Assembly (NCBI RefSeq): GCF_003315135.1
Contig: NZ_QNRK01000015.1
Span: forward strand, 1 to 64,000
Direction of reading: 5' to 3'
DNA: 64,000 bases
DNA from: Roseiarcus fermentans
GTDB lineage: Bacteria; Pseudomonadota; Alphaproteobacteria; Rhizobiales; Beijerinckiaceae
The notes below the pieces were generated by a model, which had not been told where the DNA came from, ran no database searches, and saw only the letters and a program-made list of their open reading frames with translations. The position numbers and the translations under genes are program-made. Below, one piece after another: positions 42,950-50,388 of the stretch. Numbering within the stretch: the first letter of the stretch is position 1; each line of letters begins with the position of its first letter.

Positions 42950-45900
42950 TCAACTGTGATAGGTGATCGAACCCAGGCTGGACACGGACACGTTGGTCAG
43001 CGTGACGACGTCGGCGGCGTCGAACGTAATCAGGGTGCTGGCGCCGGACTGGGAAATGGCGAGATGACCCTGATCGGCGATGTTGAAAGACAGCGGGTCC
43101 GCCGAGGTGTAGCCGTTCACCGTGTCCAGGCCGAACGCCTTCTGGTTGAACAGGACCGAGTCCGTTCCGGAGAGGCTCGCGGAGTTGCTCGCGCCGCTCC
43201 AGAAGTCGACCATGTCACCGGCGCCGGAAATCGAAGCCTGCGCGTTGCTCAGGTCAACCGTCCCGGTCGCGCCGTTGGCGCTCTTGACCGTATCCGGAGC
43301 GGTTCCGGTATTGATCAGGCTGGCGGAATTGCTCGCCCCGGCATAGAAGTCGACCGTGTCGCCGCCGCCGGTGATGTTGGCGCCGGCGTTGGTGAGATAG
43401 ACCGTCCCGGTCGCGCCGTTCACGCTCTTCACATTGTCCCACGCGCTCACGGTATTGATCAGGCTCGCGGAATTGTTCGCCCCGGCATAAAACTCCACCG
43501 TGTCGCCGCCGCCGGCGATGTTGGCGCCGGCGTTGGTGAGATAGACCGTCCCGGTCGCGCCGTTTGCGCTCTTCACATTGTCCCACGCGCTCACGGTGTT
43601 GGTCAGGCTCGCAGAATTGCCCGCCCCGCCATAGAACTCCACCGTGTCGCCGCCGCCGGCGATGTTGGCGCCGGCGCTGGTGAGGTAGACCGTTCCGCTC
43701 GCGCCGTTTGCGCTCTTCAGATTGTCCCAGGCGCTGAACGTATTGATCAGGCTGGCGGAATTACTCGCCCCCTGAAAGAACTCCACCGCGTCGCCGCCGC
43801 CGGAGATGTTGGCGCCGGCGTTGGTGAGATAGACCGTCCCGGTCGCGCCGTTCAGGCCGGTGACGAGGTCCCACGCGCTCACGGTATTGATCAGGCTCGC
43901 GGAATTGTTGCCGCCGCCAGAGAAGACGACCGTGTCGCCGCCGCCGGTGATGTTGGCGCCTGCGCTGGTGAGATCAATCGTCCCGGTCGCGCCGTTCAGG
44001 CCGGTGACGAGGTCCCACGCGCTTCCGGCGTCGATCAGGTTTGCGACATCGCCGGAGCCCTGAAAATTGATCTGATCCGCTCCTCCCGTCACGGTGAAGG
44101 TCGACCCGGCACCGGAAAAGACGCCGTCGCCCGACCCCGTCAGGGCCATGTTCGAATCGGCCTTCAAGTCGACGGCGCCGCCGGAGGCCGACACCGCGAT
44201 CGGAGTTCCCGTCCGCCCGTTCCCGCCGACGATATAGGTCGCGGCGCCGGACGCGACGACCTCGAACAGGGAATTGGCGATCGCACCGAGCGCGCCGGCG
44301 TCGCGCTTCAGTTGTCCGGCGTTGATCGCGATGACGCCGTTGTCCGTAATCAGGATGCCGTCGAGCGCGCCCGCCGCAAGCATCGTCTGCAATCCGTCGA
44401 GGTTGGCGCCGATGGCGGCGGCGGTGTCGGCGACGGCTTGGGTCGCCGCAAGCCGGCCGTCGTCGAAATCCTGGATCGCGTCAGCCGCGCTGGCGCCCGT
44501 GATCACGTCGATGGACTGCCATGCGCTCCAGATCCAACCGTAGTTCACGCCGACTGCAACCTGAAGGCGGGTGATCCCCGCGGCCGCCGGCGCCGTAAAC
44601 GTCAGAAGCGGAAAACTCGCCGCCGACACATCGTCGTAGCCGCCGCCCTGGTAGTTGTACGCTCCATTCAGATTGACGGTCCCTCCGCCGCTGGCGACTT
44701 CGATGTCGTAGAAGACGCCCGGCGAGCTGCCGATTCCCTCGGCCTGGAACAGGCTCGAAAGCGCAATCGTTCCGGAGGGCGCGACCAATGTTTCGACCTT
44801 CGGCGTCACCGACAGGGCGGTGGCGGCGATCGACACGGCGATGTCGGCGGCGGCGCTCCACGTCGCGCCGTCATAGGCCCAGACGATCAGCGTGGACGTC
44901 GACGGAACGGCGGCGCCGGCGCCGGCAAAGAGAACCTTGGACAGGTCGCCCGCCGAGACGACGGTCTGTCCCTCAGCGTGCTGCGCGGAGGTGGCGAGGT
45001 CGGTCGCTCCGTCGAGGTCGATCGAGCCCGGACCCGCGACCTCGAACCTGTACTCCGTTACGCTCGCGCCGGAGCCGTCGACGGTCGTGAACCAGGACGC
45101 GACGGGCGCGCTCGAACCGGCGCCGACGATCTCCTGCCCGCCGACCCAGACCGCGTCCTGGTAGCCCTGTGGAATGGTCAGCACCCGCAGCGCCGTCTGA
45201 TTCGCGTTGTCGACCGCGACATCGCCGTCGACGCCCGCGATGTCGTTCATCGACGCTTCGAACTGAACGTCGTAGCCCAGTCCCTGCCCGTCGGTTCCCC
45301 ATGGATTGCGCAGGATGAAGTCGCCGGTCGCGGCGTCGTAGCCGACAATCGCGAAAGCGTGCAGGGCGACGAATTCGGTGTGGCCTTGGCTGTCGCGCGT
45401 GCCGGAATAGCTATTTACGATCAGGTCCTCGCCGCTCGCCAGCGCGGCGATGAAGATCTCCTTGTCCGCGTTCCAGTTTGTGTCGGAATAGGCGTAATTG
45501 ACCACGCTCGACCCACCGGACAGGTTGTTCAAGACGTCGTCGGTATCAAGCCCGTCGATGCTCGCGTAGGCGTTCTGCGTTTTCCCTGCCGGGAGGCCGA
45601 TCTCTCCCGTCTCCGCGAGCTGGGCGTAGGCCTTCTCCGCCAGATCCGCCCAAAACACCTGCGTGTCGCCACTGTCGGCGTTCTGGAAGGCGAGTCGCCC
45701 GTAACCGGAGAAGACCGGAAGCTGGTCGTTGACCGTCTCCCACACCTCGTCGCCGCCGATCGTGAAGCGTACGCTGTAGACGCCGTTTCCGTCGTCGACG
45801 AACATCGACTCGATGCGACCGGGATTCTGGGCGGCCAAAGCGATCAGGGCCGCTCCGAGTTCGCAATCGCCGAGGTCGCCCTGGCCGACGTCTGCGACCT

Positions 45901-46375
45901 GGGGGGCGCCGCTCGATCCATAAAGCGTGTCCGTGAAAGCGGCGTAGGAGGTCGCTTCCGGAGTCTCGTCCGCCGGCAGCGCCGGATCGGGCATGTCCGA
46001 GCCCAGGAACCACTTGCCGATCAGCTTCCCGAGATCGGCCGCGGAGGTTCCCGCGGCGAGATTTCCGAGCGCCGTCGCCGTGGCGCCGCCGTTCCAGAAC
46101 GCATTGGCTGGATTGCCGTCGACGAGTTGGATGAACGCAGCCGCCGCATGGGCGGGCGTGGAGACCCCGACGTTGAGATGGGCGGCGATGATCTGCAGAT
46201 CGCCGAACTCGGCCTGGGTGACCGCGCCTCGGGTCGCGACATCGGTCAGGATCTGCAGAAGGTCCGCGTAACTGAGCACCCCGTCCGCCGCCAGCCTCGA
46301 CACGTCGGACGACACCCCCGGGTCGGTCAGACTATTGATCCAGGCGTCGGCGCTGCCGGCGATCGAGATCGACAT
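42950..46375 (-). CDS. Calpain-like (C2) cysteine protease fused to tandem repeats
   Basis: A 1141-residue protein. Residues 1 to about 150 form a helical N-terminal module without signal peptide. A calpain-type catalytic domain follows: Cys171 in GQGDLGDCELGAAL, His339 in ALHAFAIVGYD and Asn357 in LRNPWGTDG, so the triad is complete; the usual Trp after the Cys is Glu. No calcium-binding PEF or C2-like tail is evident. A beta-rich middle region leads to an ITDNGVIAINAGQLKRD module, then six to seven 48-residue repeats and a C-terminus almost identical to the paralogue at 39294. This suggests secretion by a type I system. ATG 46375 has GGGAGAGG upstream. Substrate unknown. Confidence 0.85.
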   Translation of the reverse strand: MSISIAGSADAWINSLTDPGVSSDVSRLAADGVLSYADLLQILTDVATRGAVTQAEFGDLQIIAAHLNVGVSTPAHAAAAFIQLVDGNPANAFWNGGATATALGNLAAGTSAADLGKLIGKWFLGSDMPDPALPADETPEATSYAAFTDTLYGSSGAPQVADVGQGDLGDCELGAALIALAAQNPGRIESMFVDDGNGVYSVRFTIGGDEVWETVNDQLPVFSGYGRLAFQNADSGDTQVFWADLAEKAYAQLAETGEIGLPAGKTQNAYASIDGLDTDDVLNNLSGGSSVVNYAYSDTNWNADKEIFIAALASGEDLIVNSYSGTRDSQGHTEFVALHAFAIVGYDAATGDFILRNPWGTDGQGLGYDVQFEASMNDIAGVDGDVAVDNANQTALRVLTIPQGYQDAVWVGGQEIVGAGSSAPVASWFTTVDGSGASVTEYRFEVAGPGSIDLDGATDLATSAQHAEGQTVVSAGDLSKVLFAGAGAAVPSTSTLIVWAYDGATWSAAADIAVSIAATALSVTPKVETLVAPSGTIALSSLFQAEGIGSSPGVFYDIEVASGGGTVNLNGAYNYQGGGYDDVSAASFPLLTFTAPAAAGITRLQVAVGVNYGWIWSAWQSIDVITGASAADAIQDFDDGRLAATQAVADTAAAIGANLDGLQTMLAAGALDGILITDNGVIAINAGQLKRDAGALGAIANSLFEVVASGAATYIVGGNGRTGTPIAVSASGGAVDLKADSNMALTGSGDGVFSGAGSTFTVTGGADQINFQGSGDVANLIDAGSAWDLVTGLNGATGTIDLTSAGANITGGGDTVVFSGGGNNSASLINTVSAWDLVTGLNGATGTVYLTNAGANISGGGDAVEFFQGASNSASLINTFSAWDNLKSANGASGTVYLTSAGANIAGGGDTVEFYGGAGNSASLTNTVSAWDNVKSANGATGTVYLTNAGANIAGGGDTVEFYAGANNSASLINTVSAWDNVKSVNGATGTVYLTNAGANITGGGDTVDFYAGASNSASLINTGTAPDTVKSANGATGTVDLSNAQASISGAGDMVDFWSGASNSASLSGTDSVLFNQKAFGLDTVNGYTSADPLSFNIADQGHLAISQSGASTLITFDAADVVTLTNVSVSSLGSITYHS
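43160..44080 (-). repeat. 144-bp tandem repeats, array B
   Basis: Six to seven units in exact 144-base register: the GCGGAATT-like landmark recurs at 43179, 43323, 43467, 43611, 43755, 43899 and, degenerate, about 44043. Units share the sequence of array A but are more varied, with serine or glycine replacing the first asparagine in several. Confidence 0.9.
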
Positions 46376-46547
46376 CGCGATCCTCTCCCGTTCGCTGTGG
46401 AACGTGAACACGATTCCCCGCTCGGCGCCTCCCTGCCGCCGAAACTCAGCCCGACATTACATCGTTCTCTCGTTGGTGTCCGCAGGCGCGAGGCCGGGCG
46501 GCGCGCCCTGCGGCATAACGCCCCTGTCGCTCGCTCCGCTCGACGCC

Positions 46548-46889
46548 TCAGATCCCGGTCGGATAGCCGTGGCGCTGTTCGGAGGCGGCGATCATCGCCT
46601 TCGCCTCTCCGTCGCGGCCGGCGGCGCAGGCGGTCTCCGCCGCCGCGATCTCCCGCTTGATCTGGGCGTAGACCGATTGCGCCACATGCCCCATCGCCAG
46701 GTCGTTGTCCTGGACGGCGCGATAGCGGGCGATCTCCGCCCGGCAATCGCCGCCCTCCGGCATCTGGAAGCCCTGCGGGGTGACGGCGACGGAGCCCGGC
46801 GCCGGCGGGGCCGAGGCCTGCGGCGCGGGCGCGTTGCAGCCGGCGACCGCGAACGCCGCGAATGCGGCGGCGACGGCGATGCGATTCAT
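46548..46889 (-). CDS. Small putative lipoprotein
   Basis: A 113-residue protein with a signal peptide and lipobox AVAGC at residues 14-18, followed by a Pro/Ala-rich spacer and a helical domain with two cysteines (GGDCRAEI and ETACAAG) that could pair. It should be anchored in an outer or inner membrane facing the periplasm. No known family recognised. The 172 bases upstream of it to the calpain-like gene hold no feature I can support. Confidence 0.7.
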   Translation of the reverse strand: MNRIAVAAAFAAFAVAGCNAPAPQASAPPAPGSVAVTPQGFQMPEGGDCRAEIARYRAVQDNDLAMGHVAQSVYAQIKREIAAAETACAAGRDGEAKAMIAASEQRHGYPTGI

Positions 46890-47107
46890 GGAATGGCCCC
46901 CGGGTTCGATTCTTCCGACCGGGCTACCCTCGCCAGCCTGCCCGTCCCGTCAAGGGTCGGGTTCGCGCTGCCGGGCCGGGCGATCGACTGAACATCGGCG
47001 ACCGCGCCTTCCGATGCCGTCCCCGCCCCGCACGGCGCCCATCGCCGGGGTCGCGTTCAACGCCTGGCGGGCGCGACGCGGCGCGTCCGCCGCCTCGCGC
47101 CCCCAAG

Positions 47108-47476
47108 TCATCGCGCAGCGTGCTCCGGGGAATGGAGCATCCAGATCTCCGACAGCGACGCCAGCGCCGTGATCAGGCCGAGCGCGACGAACGGCCAGAC
47201 CGCCTCCTGCAACGCCGCGAAGCCCAGCGCCCAGGGCGCGACAATCATCAGCACGCCGGCGATCAGCGCCACCCAGTCCTCCCACTCGGCGAACTGGACG
47301 AGCGCGGCCATCGCCATTGCGGCGATCACGATCCCGCCGACCCATGCGGCGCGCGCGGCCATCGCGTCGCTCGAGAAACCCATCGCCCACGGGGCGACGA
47401 ACAGCAGAACCCCACAGATCAGCATGATCCAGTCTTGAACGCTTCTTCCCCCGCGCCGCGAAGTCTCGATTGGCAT
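47108..47476 (-). CDS. SPW repeat membrane protein
   Basis: A 122-residue inner-membrane protein with four helices and two SPW-type repeats: VQDWIMLICGVLLFVAPWAMGF and EDWVALIAGVLMIVAPWALGF. The paired APWA(M/L)GF signatures define the family, whose function is unknown. ATG 47476 has GGAGA upstream. It lies 30 bases downstream of the LysR gene on the same strand and may be cotranscribed with it. Confidence 0.88.
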   Translation of the reverse strand: MPIETSRRGGRSVQDWIMLICGVLLFVAPWAMGFSSDAMAARAAWVGGIVIAAMAMAALVQFAEWEDWVALIAGVLMIVAPWALGFAALQEAVWPFVALGLITALASLSEIWMLHSPEHAAR

Positions 47477-47506
47477 GACCCGTCTCCTCGGTTGACGCGA
47501 CGTCGT

Positions 47507-48457
47507 TCAACGTCTTGACGAAACGATACTTCTCGATTGAGGCGCGCGGTAGGCGACGGCGGCCTCCTCGCGCAGCAGCGTCCGGAACCAGCGCAGGGCG
47601 GGATCGGCGGCGCCCGCGCGGGTCGAGACCACCGTCAAAACGAGCGCGTCGTCGAACGGCGGCGGTTTCAGGACGAGGCCGAGGGGGCTTGCGAAGCGGC
47701 GGGCGAAGGCGGCGGAAATGGTGGTGACGAGGTCGCTTCCGGCGACCGCCGCCACCGTCGCCATGAAGTGCGGCGTGGTGAGCGCCACCCGCCGCTCGAC
47801 TCCGGCCGCCCCGAGTCGGGCGTCGATTTCGGAGACGCCGTCGCCGAAGAACGACACGGTCGCATGGCGATAGCGCGCATAGTCGGCGAGCGCCCAGTCG
47901 CGGTCGGCCCCCGGATGGCCGCGCCGCATGACCAGCGCCAGGCGGTCATCGGCCAGCGTCTCGCTCGCCGCGCCGGGCGGCAACGGTGTGGCGGCGGTGG
48001 CGAAGCACAGGTCGACCTCGCCCTGCTCCATGCGCGCCATGATGTCCCGTCCGATGGTCGACACGACGAGATCGACGCCCGGCGCCTCGCGTTCGAGCCG
48101 CGACGCGACGCGCGGAACGATCAGGATCGTCTGCGCGTCGGCCGCCGCGAGGCGGATCGTGCGTTCGAGCCGCGCCGGGTCGACCACGGGAACGCGAAAC
48201 AGGCCGCGCAAGCCCTCGAGCGCCGCCGCGACCTTCGGCGCCAGCGCGAGCGCGGCGGGGGTCGGCGCCAGTCCGCCGCCGGCGCGAACCAGCAGCGGAT
48301 CGTCGAACACGTCCCGCAGGCGCGCCAACGCCCGGCTCATCGCCGGCTGGCTGAGGCCCACCTCGGCGGCGGCGTGGGTGACGTTGCGCCGCCTGAGCAG
48401 CGCCTCCAGCGCCGGCAGGAGATTGAGGTCGAGCGCCGCCAAATTCACTTCACGCAT
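47507..48457 (-). CDS. LysR family transcriptional regulator
   Basis: A 316-residue LysR-type regulator. The winged helix-turn-helix is in residues 1-65 (LDLNLLPALEALLRRRNVTHAAAEVGLSQPAMSRALARLRD), followed by a periplasmic-binding-protein-like effector domain with TLADDRLALVMRRGHP. It is divergent from the epimerase-like gene with 84 bases between the starts, the usual arrangement when a LysR protein controls its neighbour. An AT-rich patch with TATGAT at 48486 in that gap may be the promoter. Effector unknown. Confidence 0.92.
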   Translation of the reverse strand: MREVNLAALDLNLLPALEALLRRRNVTHAAAEVGLSQPAMSRALARLRDVFDDPLLVRAGGGLAPTPAALALAPKVAAALEGLRGLFRVPVVDPARLERTIRLAAADAQTILIVPRVASRLEREAPGVDLVVSTIGRDIMARMEQGEVDLCFATAATPLPPGAASETLADDRLALVMRRGHPGADRDWALADYARYRHATVSFFGDGVSEIDARLGAAGVERRVALTTPHFMATVAAVAGSDLVTTISAAFARRFASPLGLVLKPPPFDDALVLTVVSTRAGAADPALRWFRTLLREEAAVAYRAPQSRSIVSSRR

Positions 48458-48541
48458 CCCAGTAATATAAACTATGCATTTCTGGTATGATAGGGGGCGC
48501 GCTAGATTGGCGGCGTCGACGTGGGGTTGCGGAGGTTCGAG

Positions 48542-49528
48542 ATGGACGGCAGGGTCGTGATTTTCGGCTATGGCCCCGCGGGCAAGGCGACCGCCGAGCG
48601 GCTCACGGCGGAGGGCCGGGAGGTGGTCGTGGCGCAGCGGCGCGAACCGGCGGGGCTGCCGAAGGCGGCGGCCTTCGTCGCCTGCGACGCGCTCGATCGC
48701 GATGCGGTCGTCGCCGCGGCCCGCCTGGGCGGGCAGTTCGTCGTGGCCATCGGCTTCGCCTACAACGGCGCGATCTGGCGGCAGGCCTGGCCGCGGGCGA
48801 TCGGCAATTTCGTCGCCGCCTCGGAAGCGACCGGCGCCCGCATGGTCTTCATCGACAACCTCTACATGTACGGCCCGCAGACCGCGCCGCTGGTCGAGAC
48901 CATGCCGCTCGCGGCCCCTCGCGGCGCCACGCCGCTCGGCGTCGGCGGCCACAAGCCGGAGGCGCGGGCGGCGACGACCCGGATCTGGATGGACGCCTGC
49001 GCCGAGGGACGCGCCCGCGTCGCTGCGCTCCGCGCGCCGGACTTTTACGGACCGGGCGCCGGCGTCAGCTACCTCGGCGACCCGAGCATCGGCAGGCTGG
49101 CCACGGGCAAGCGGGCGATCGTGCTCGGCTCGCCCGACCAGCCGCACGATTACGCCTATGTTCCCGACATCGGGCGCGCCGCGGCCACCTTGCTCGCGGC
49201 GCCCGATTCGGCCTTCGGCCAGGCCTGGCACGTCCCCTGCGCCCCGACCCGCACCACGCGCGAGATCCTGCGCATCGCGGCGGGCGCGCTCGGCCAGAAC
49301 AAGCTCAAGCTGATCGCCGTGCCGGAAGTCCTGATCGCCACGCTCGGCATCGGAGTCGCCTTCCTCGCCGAGCGGAGCGAGATGCGTTTCACTTTCGACC
49401 GTCCCTACCGGGTCGATGCGAGCAAGTTCATCAACGCGTTCTGGGCCGATGCGACGCCGTTCGAGGAGGGGGTCGAGAAGACGGCGCTGGCCTATGTCGG
49501 CGCGGCGAAAGCGTCGCCGGTCAGATGA
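48542..49528 (+). CDS. NAD(P)-dependent epimerase/dehydratase-like protein
   Basis: A 328-residue extended-SDR protein. The dinucleotide-binding start is VVIFGYGPAGKATAERL, and FIDNLYMYGP resembles the family Tyr-containing segment, though a clear YxxxK active site is not obvious, as in atypical NmrA-like or epimerase-like members. ATG 48542 is preceded by GGAGG. Divergent from the LysR gene, which probably regulates it. Substrate unknown. Confidence 0.8.
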   Translation: MDGRVVIFGYGPAGKATAERLTAEGREVVVAQRREPAGLPKAAAFVACDALDRDAVVAAARLGGQFVVAIGFAYNGAIWRQAWPRAIGNFVAASEATGARMVFIDNLYMYGPQTAPLVETMPLAAPRGATPLGVGGHKPEARAATTRIWMDACAEGRARVAALRAPDFYGPGAGVSYLGDPSIGRLATGKRAIVLGSPDQPHDYAYVPDIGRAAATLLAAPDSAFGQAWHVPCAPTRTTREILRIAAGALGQNKLKLIAVPEVLIATLGIGVAFLAERSEMRFTFDRPYRVDASKFINAFWADATPFEEGVEKTALAYVGAAKASPVR

Positions 49529-49745
49529 AAGGCTGACGCGGTCGCTGGCCAGCGCCGTCGGGCGCCGGCAGAATGTTGACGCGCGGCTCTTTCCCCGACC
49601 GCGCCTCGCATTCGAAATACCGGCTGATCTTGAGCGCTTCGTGAAGGAACAATGGCCCGTACAGCCACGCGAATCCGTCCGGATCGATGATCTCGACCGT
49701 AAAAATCGGCGACGCGGGCGCTAGTGACGGGGACGTGACAGGCAT
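49521..49745 (-). CDS. Small hypothetical protein
   Basis: A 74-residue protein with a consistent-looking segment TVEIIDPDGFAWLYGPLFLHEALKISRYFECEA. No known domain, signal or membrane helix. Its 3' end overlaps the epimerase-like gene by 8 bases in convergent orientation. The size and lack of a strong ribosome site keep confidence modest. Confidence 0.5.
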   Translation of the reverse strand: MPVTSPSLAPASPIFTVEIIDPDGFAWLYGPLFLHEALKISRYFECEARSGKEPRVNILPAPDGAGQRPRQPFI

Positions 49746-50164
49746 GGGCCGCTTTGCTTTCTCGATCGAAATCTATGCGGTCGACGGGCGCCCGCATTGA
49801 TCGACGTCAACTCTTGATGCTCGCAGACGCCTGTTCCCGCAATGCGACGGCGCGACGCAACGCCTGCTTTCCTTTTCACGTTTCTCCAGGGCGGTGAGGA
49901 AACGCCTGGACCCGGGGCGGAATCTCGCCGTTTCCGGCGCGGTGGTCGGCGATCGCGGCTCCGGGGACGGCGCCGCCGGCGACCTGCCCCCGGCTGGAAT
50001 TGACCGAGATCGTGGCGAAAAAAATCGGCGCGTTTCCCGTCCCGGCGCAGCCTACGTAGTAACCCCTAGTTGTGACGGCTGAAAGCATGGGCGACACTCT
50101 CCCCGGGAAAGCGAGCGGGGGCCGCCCCCAATCGTCGTCGAGGATTAAAAGCGCTGGATTGCCA
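49746..50164. other. Intergenic region with a TACGTAG site
   Basis: This 419-base gap has no convincing gene. CTACGTAG (50052-50059) sits in CCTACGTAGTAACCCC, similar to the palindrome at 23165. A GTG at 50072 would extend the downstream small gene, but that stretch looks non-coding. Confidence 0.35.
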
Positions 50165-50377
50165 ATGATCGGCCGCATCTTTGTCGAGCTCGAGACGCCG
50201 GGCGACTCCCGAACGATGTTTCGGCTTTGCATCGACGACAACGTCGTCGCGGGCGGCCTCACCGCCGTTCAGGCGCACATTCTCGTGGGCGAGGTGCTCG
50301 ACCGCATCACGCTGCCGCGTCGCCCCCGGCCCCAGCACGCCGTGGAGCTCGAAGAGGCCCGCGCCCCGGCCGGGTAG
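50165..50377 (+). CDS. Small hypothetical protein
   Basis: A 70-residue protein with an alpha/beta pattern: IGRIFVELETPGDSRTMFRLCIDDNVVAGGLTAVQAH and a helix HILVGEVLDRI, followed by a basic tail. No known family recognised. It is convergent with the PPDK-like gene, 11 bases away. Confidence 0.45.
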   Translation: MIGRIFVELETPGDSRTMFRLCIDDNVVAGGLTAVQAHILVGEVLDRITLPRRPRPQHAVELEEARAPAG

Positions 50378-50388
50378 TCCCGCCGCCC

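Noticed and set aside
39500-44080. Classical RTX calcium-binding nonapeptide repeats
   Set aside because: The GGGDTVDF segments recall RTX repeats, but the unit is 48 residues with a single Gly-rich turn and not tandem GGxGxDxUx.
39500-44080. CRISPR-like array
   Set aside because: Repeats are 144 bp, in frame, and without unique spacers.
42743-46660. 1305-residue plus-strand frame opposite the calpain-like gene
   Set aside because: Its apparent repeats are only the complement of the real 144-bp repeats; the minus strand has the catalytic motifs and a good ribosome site.
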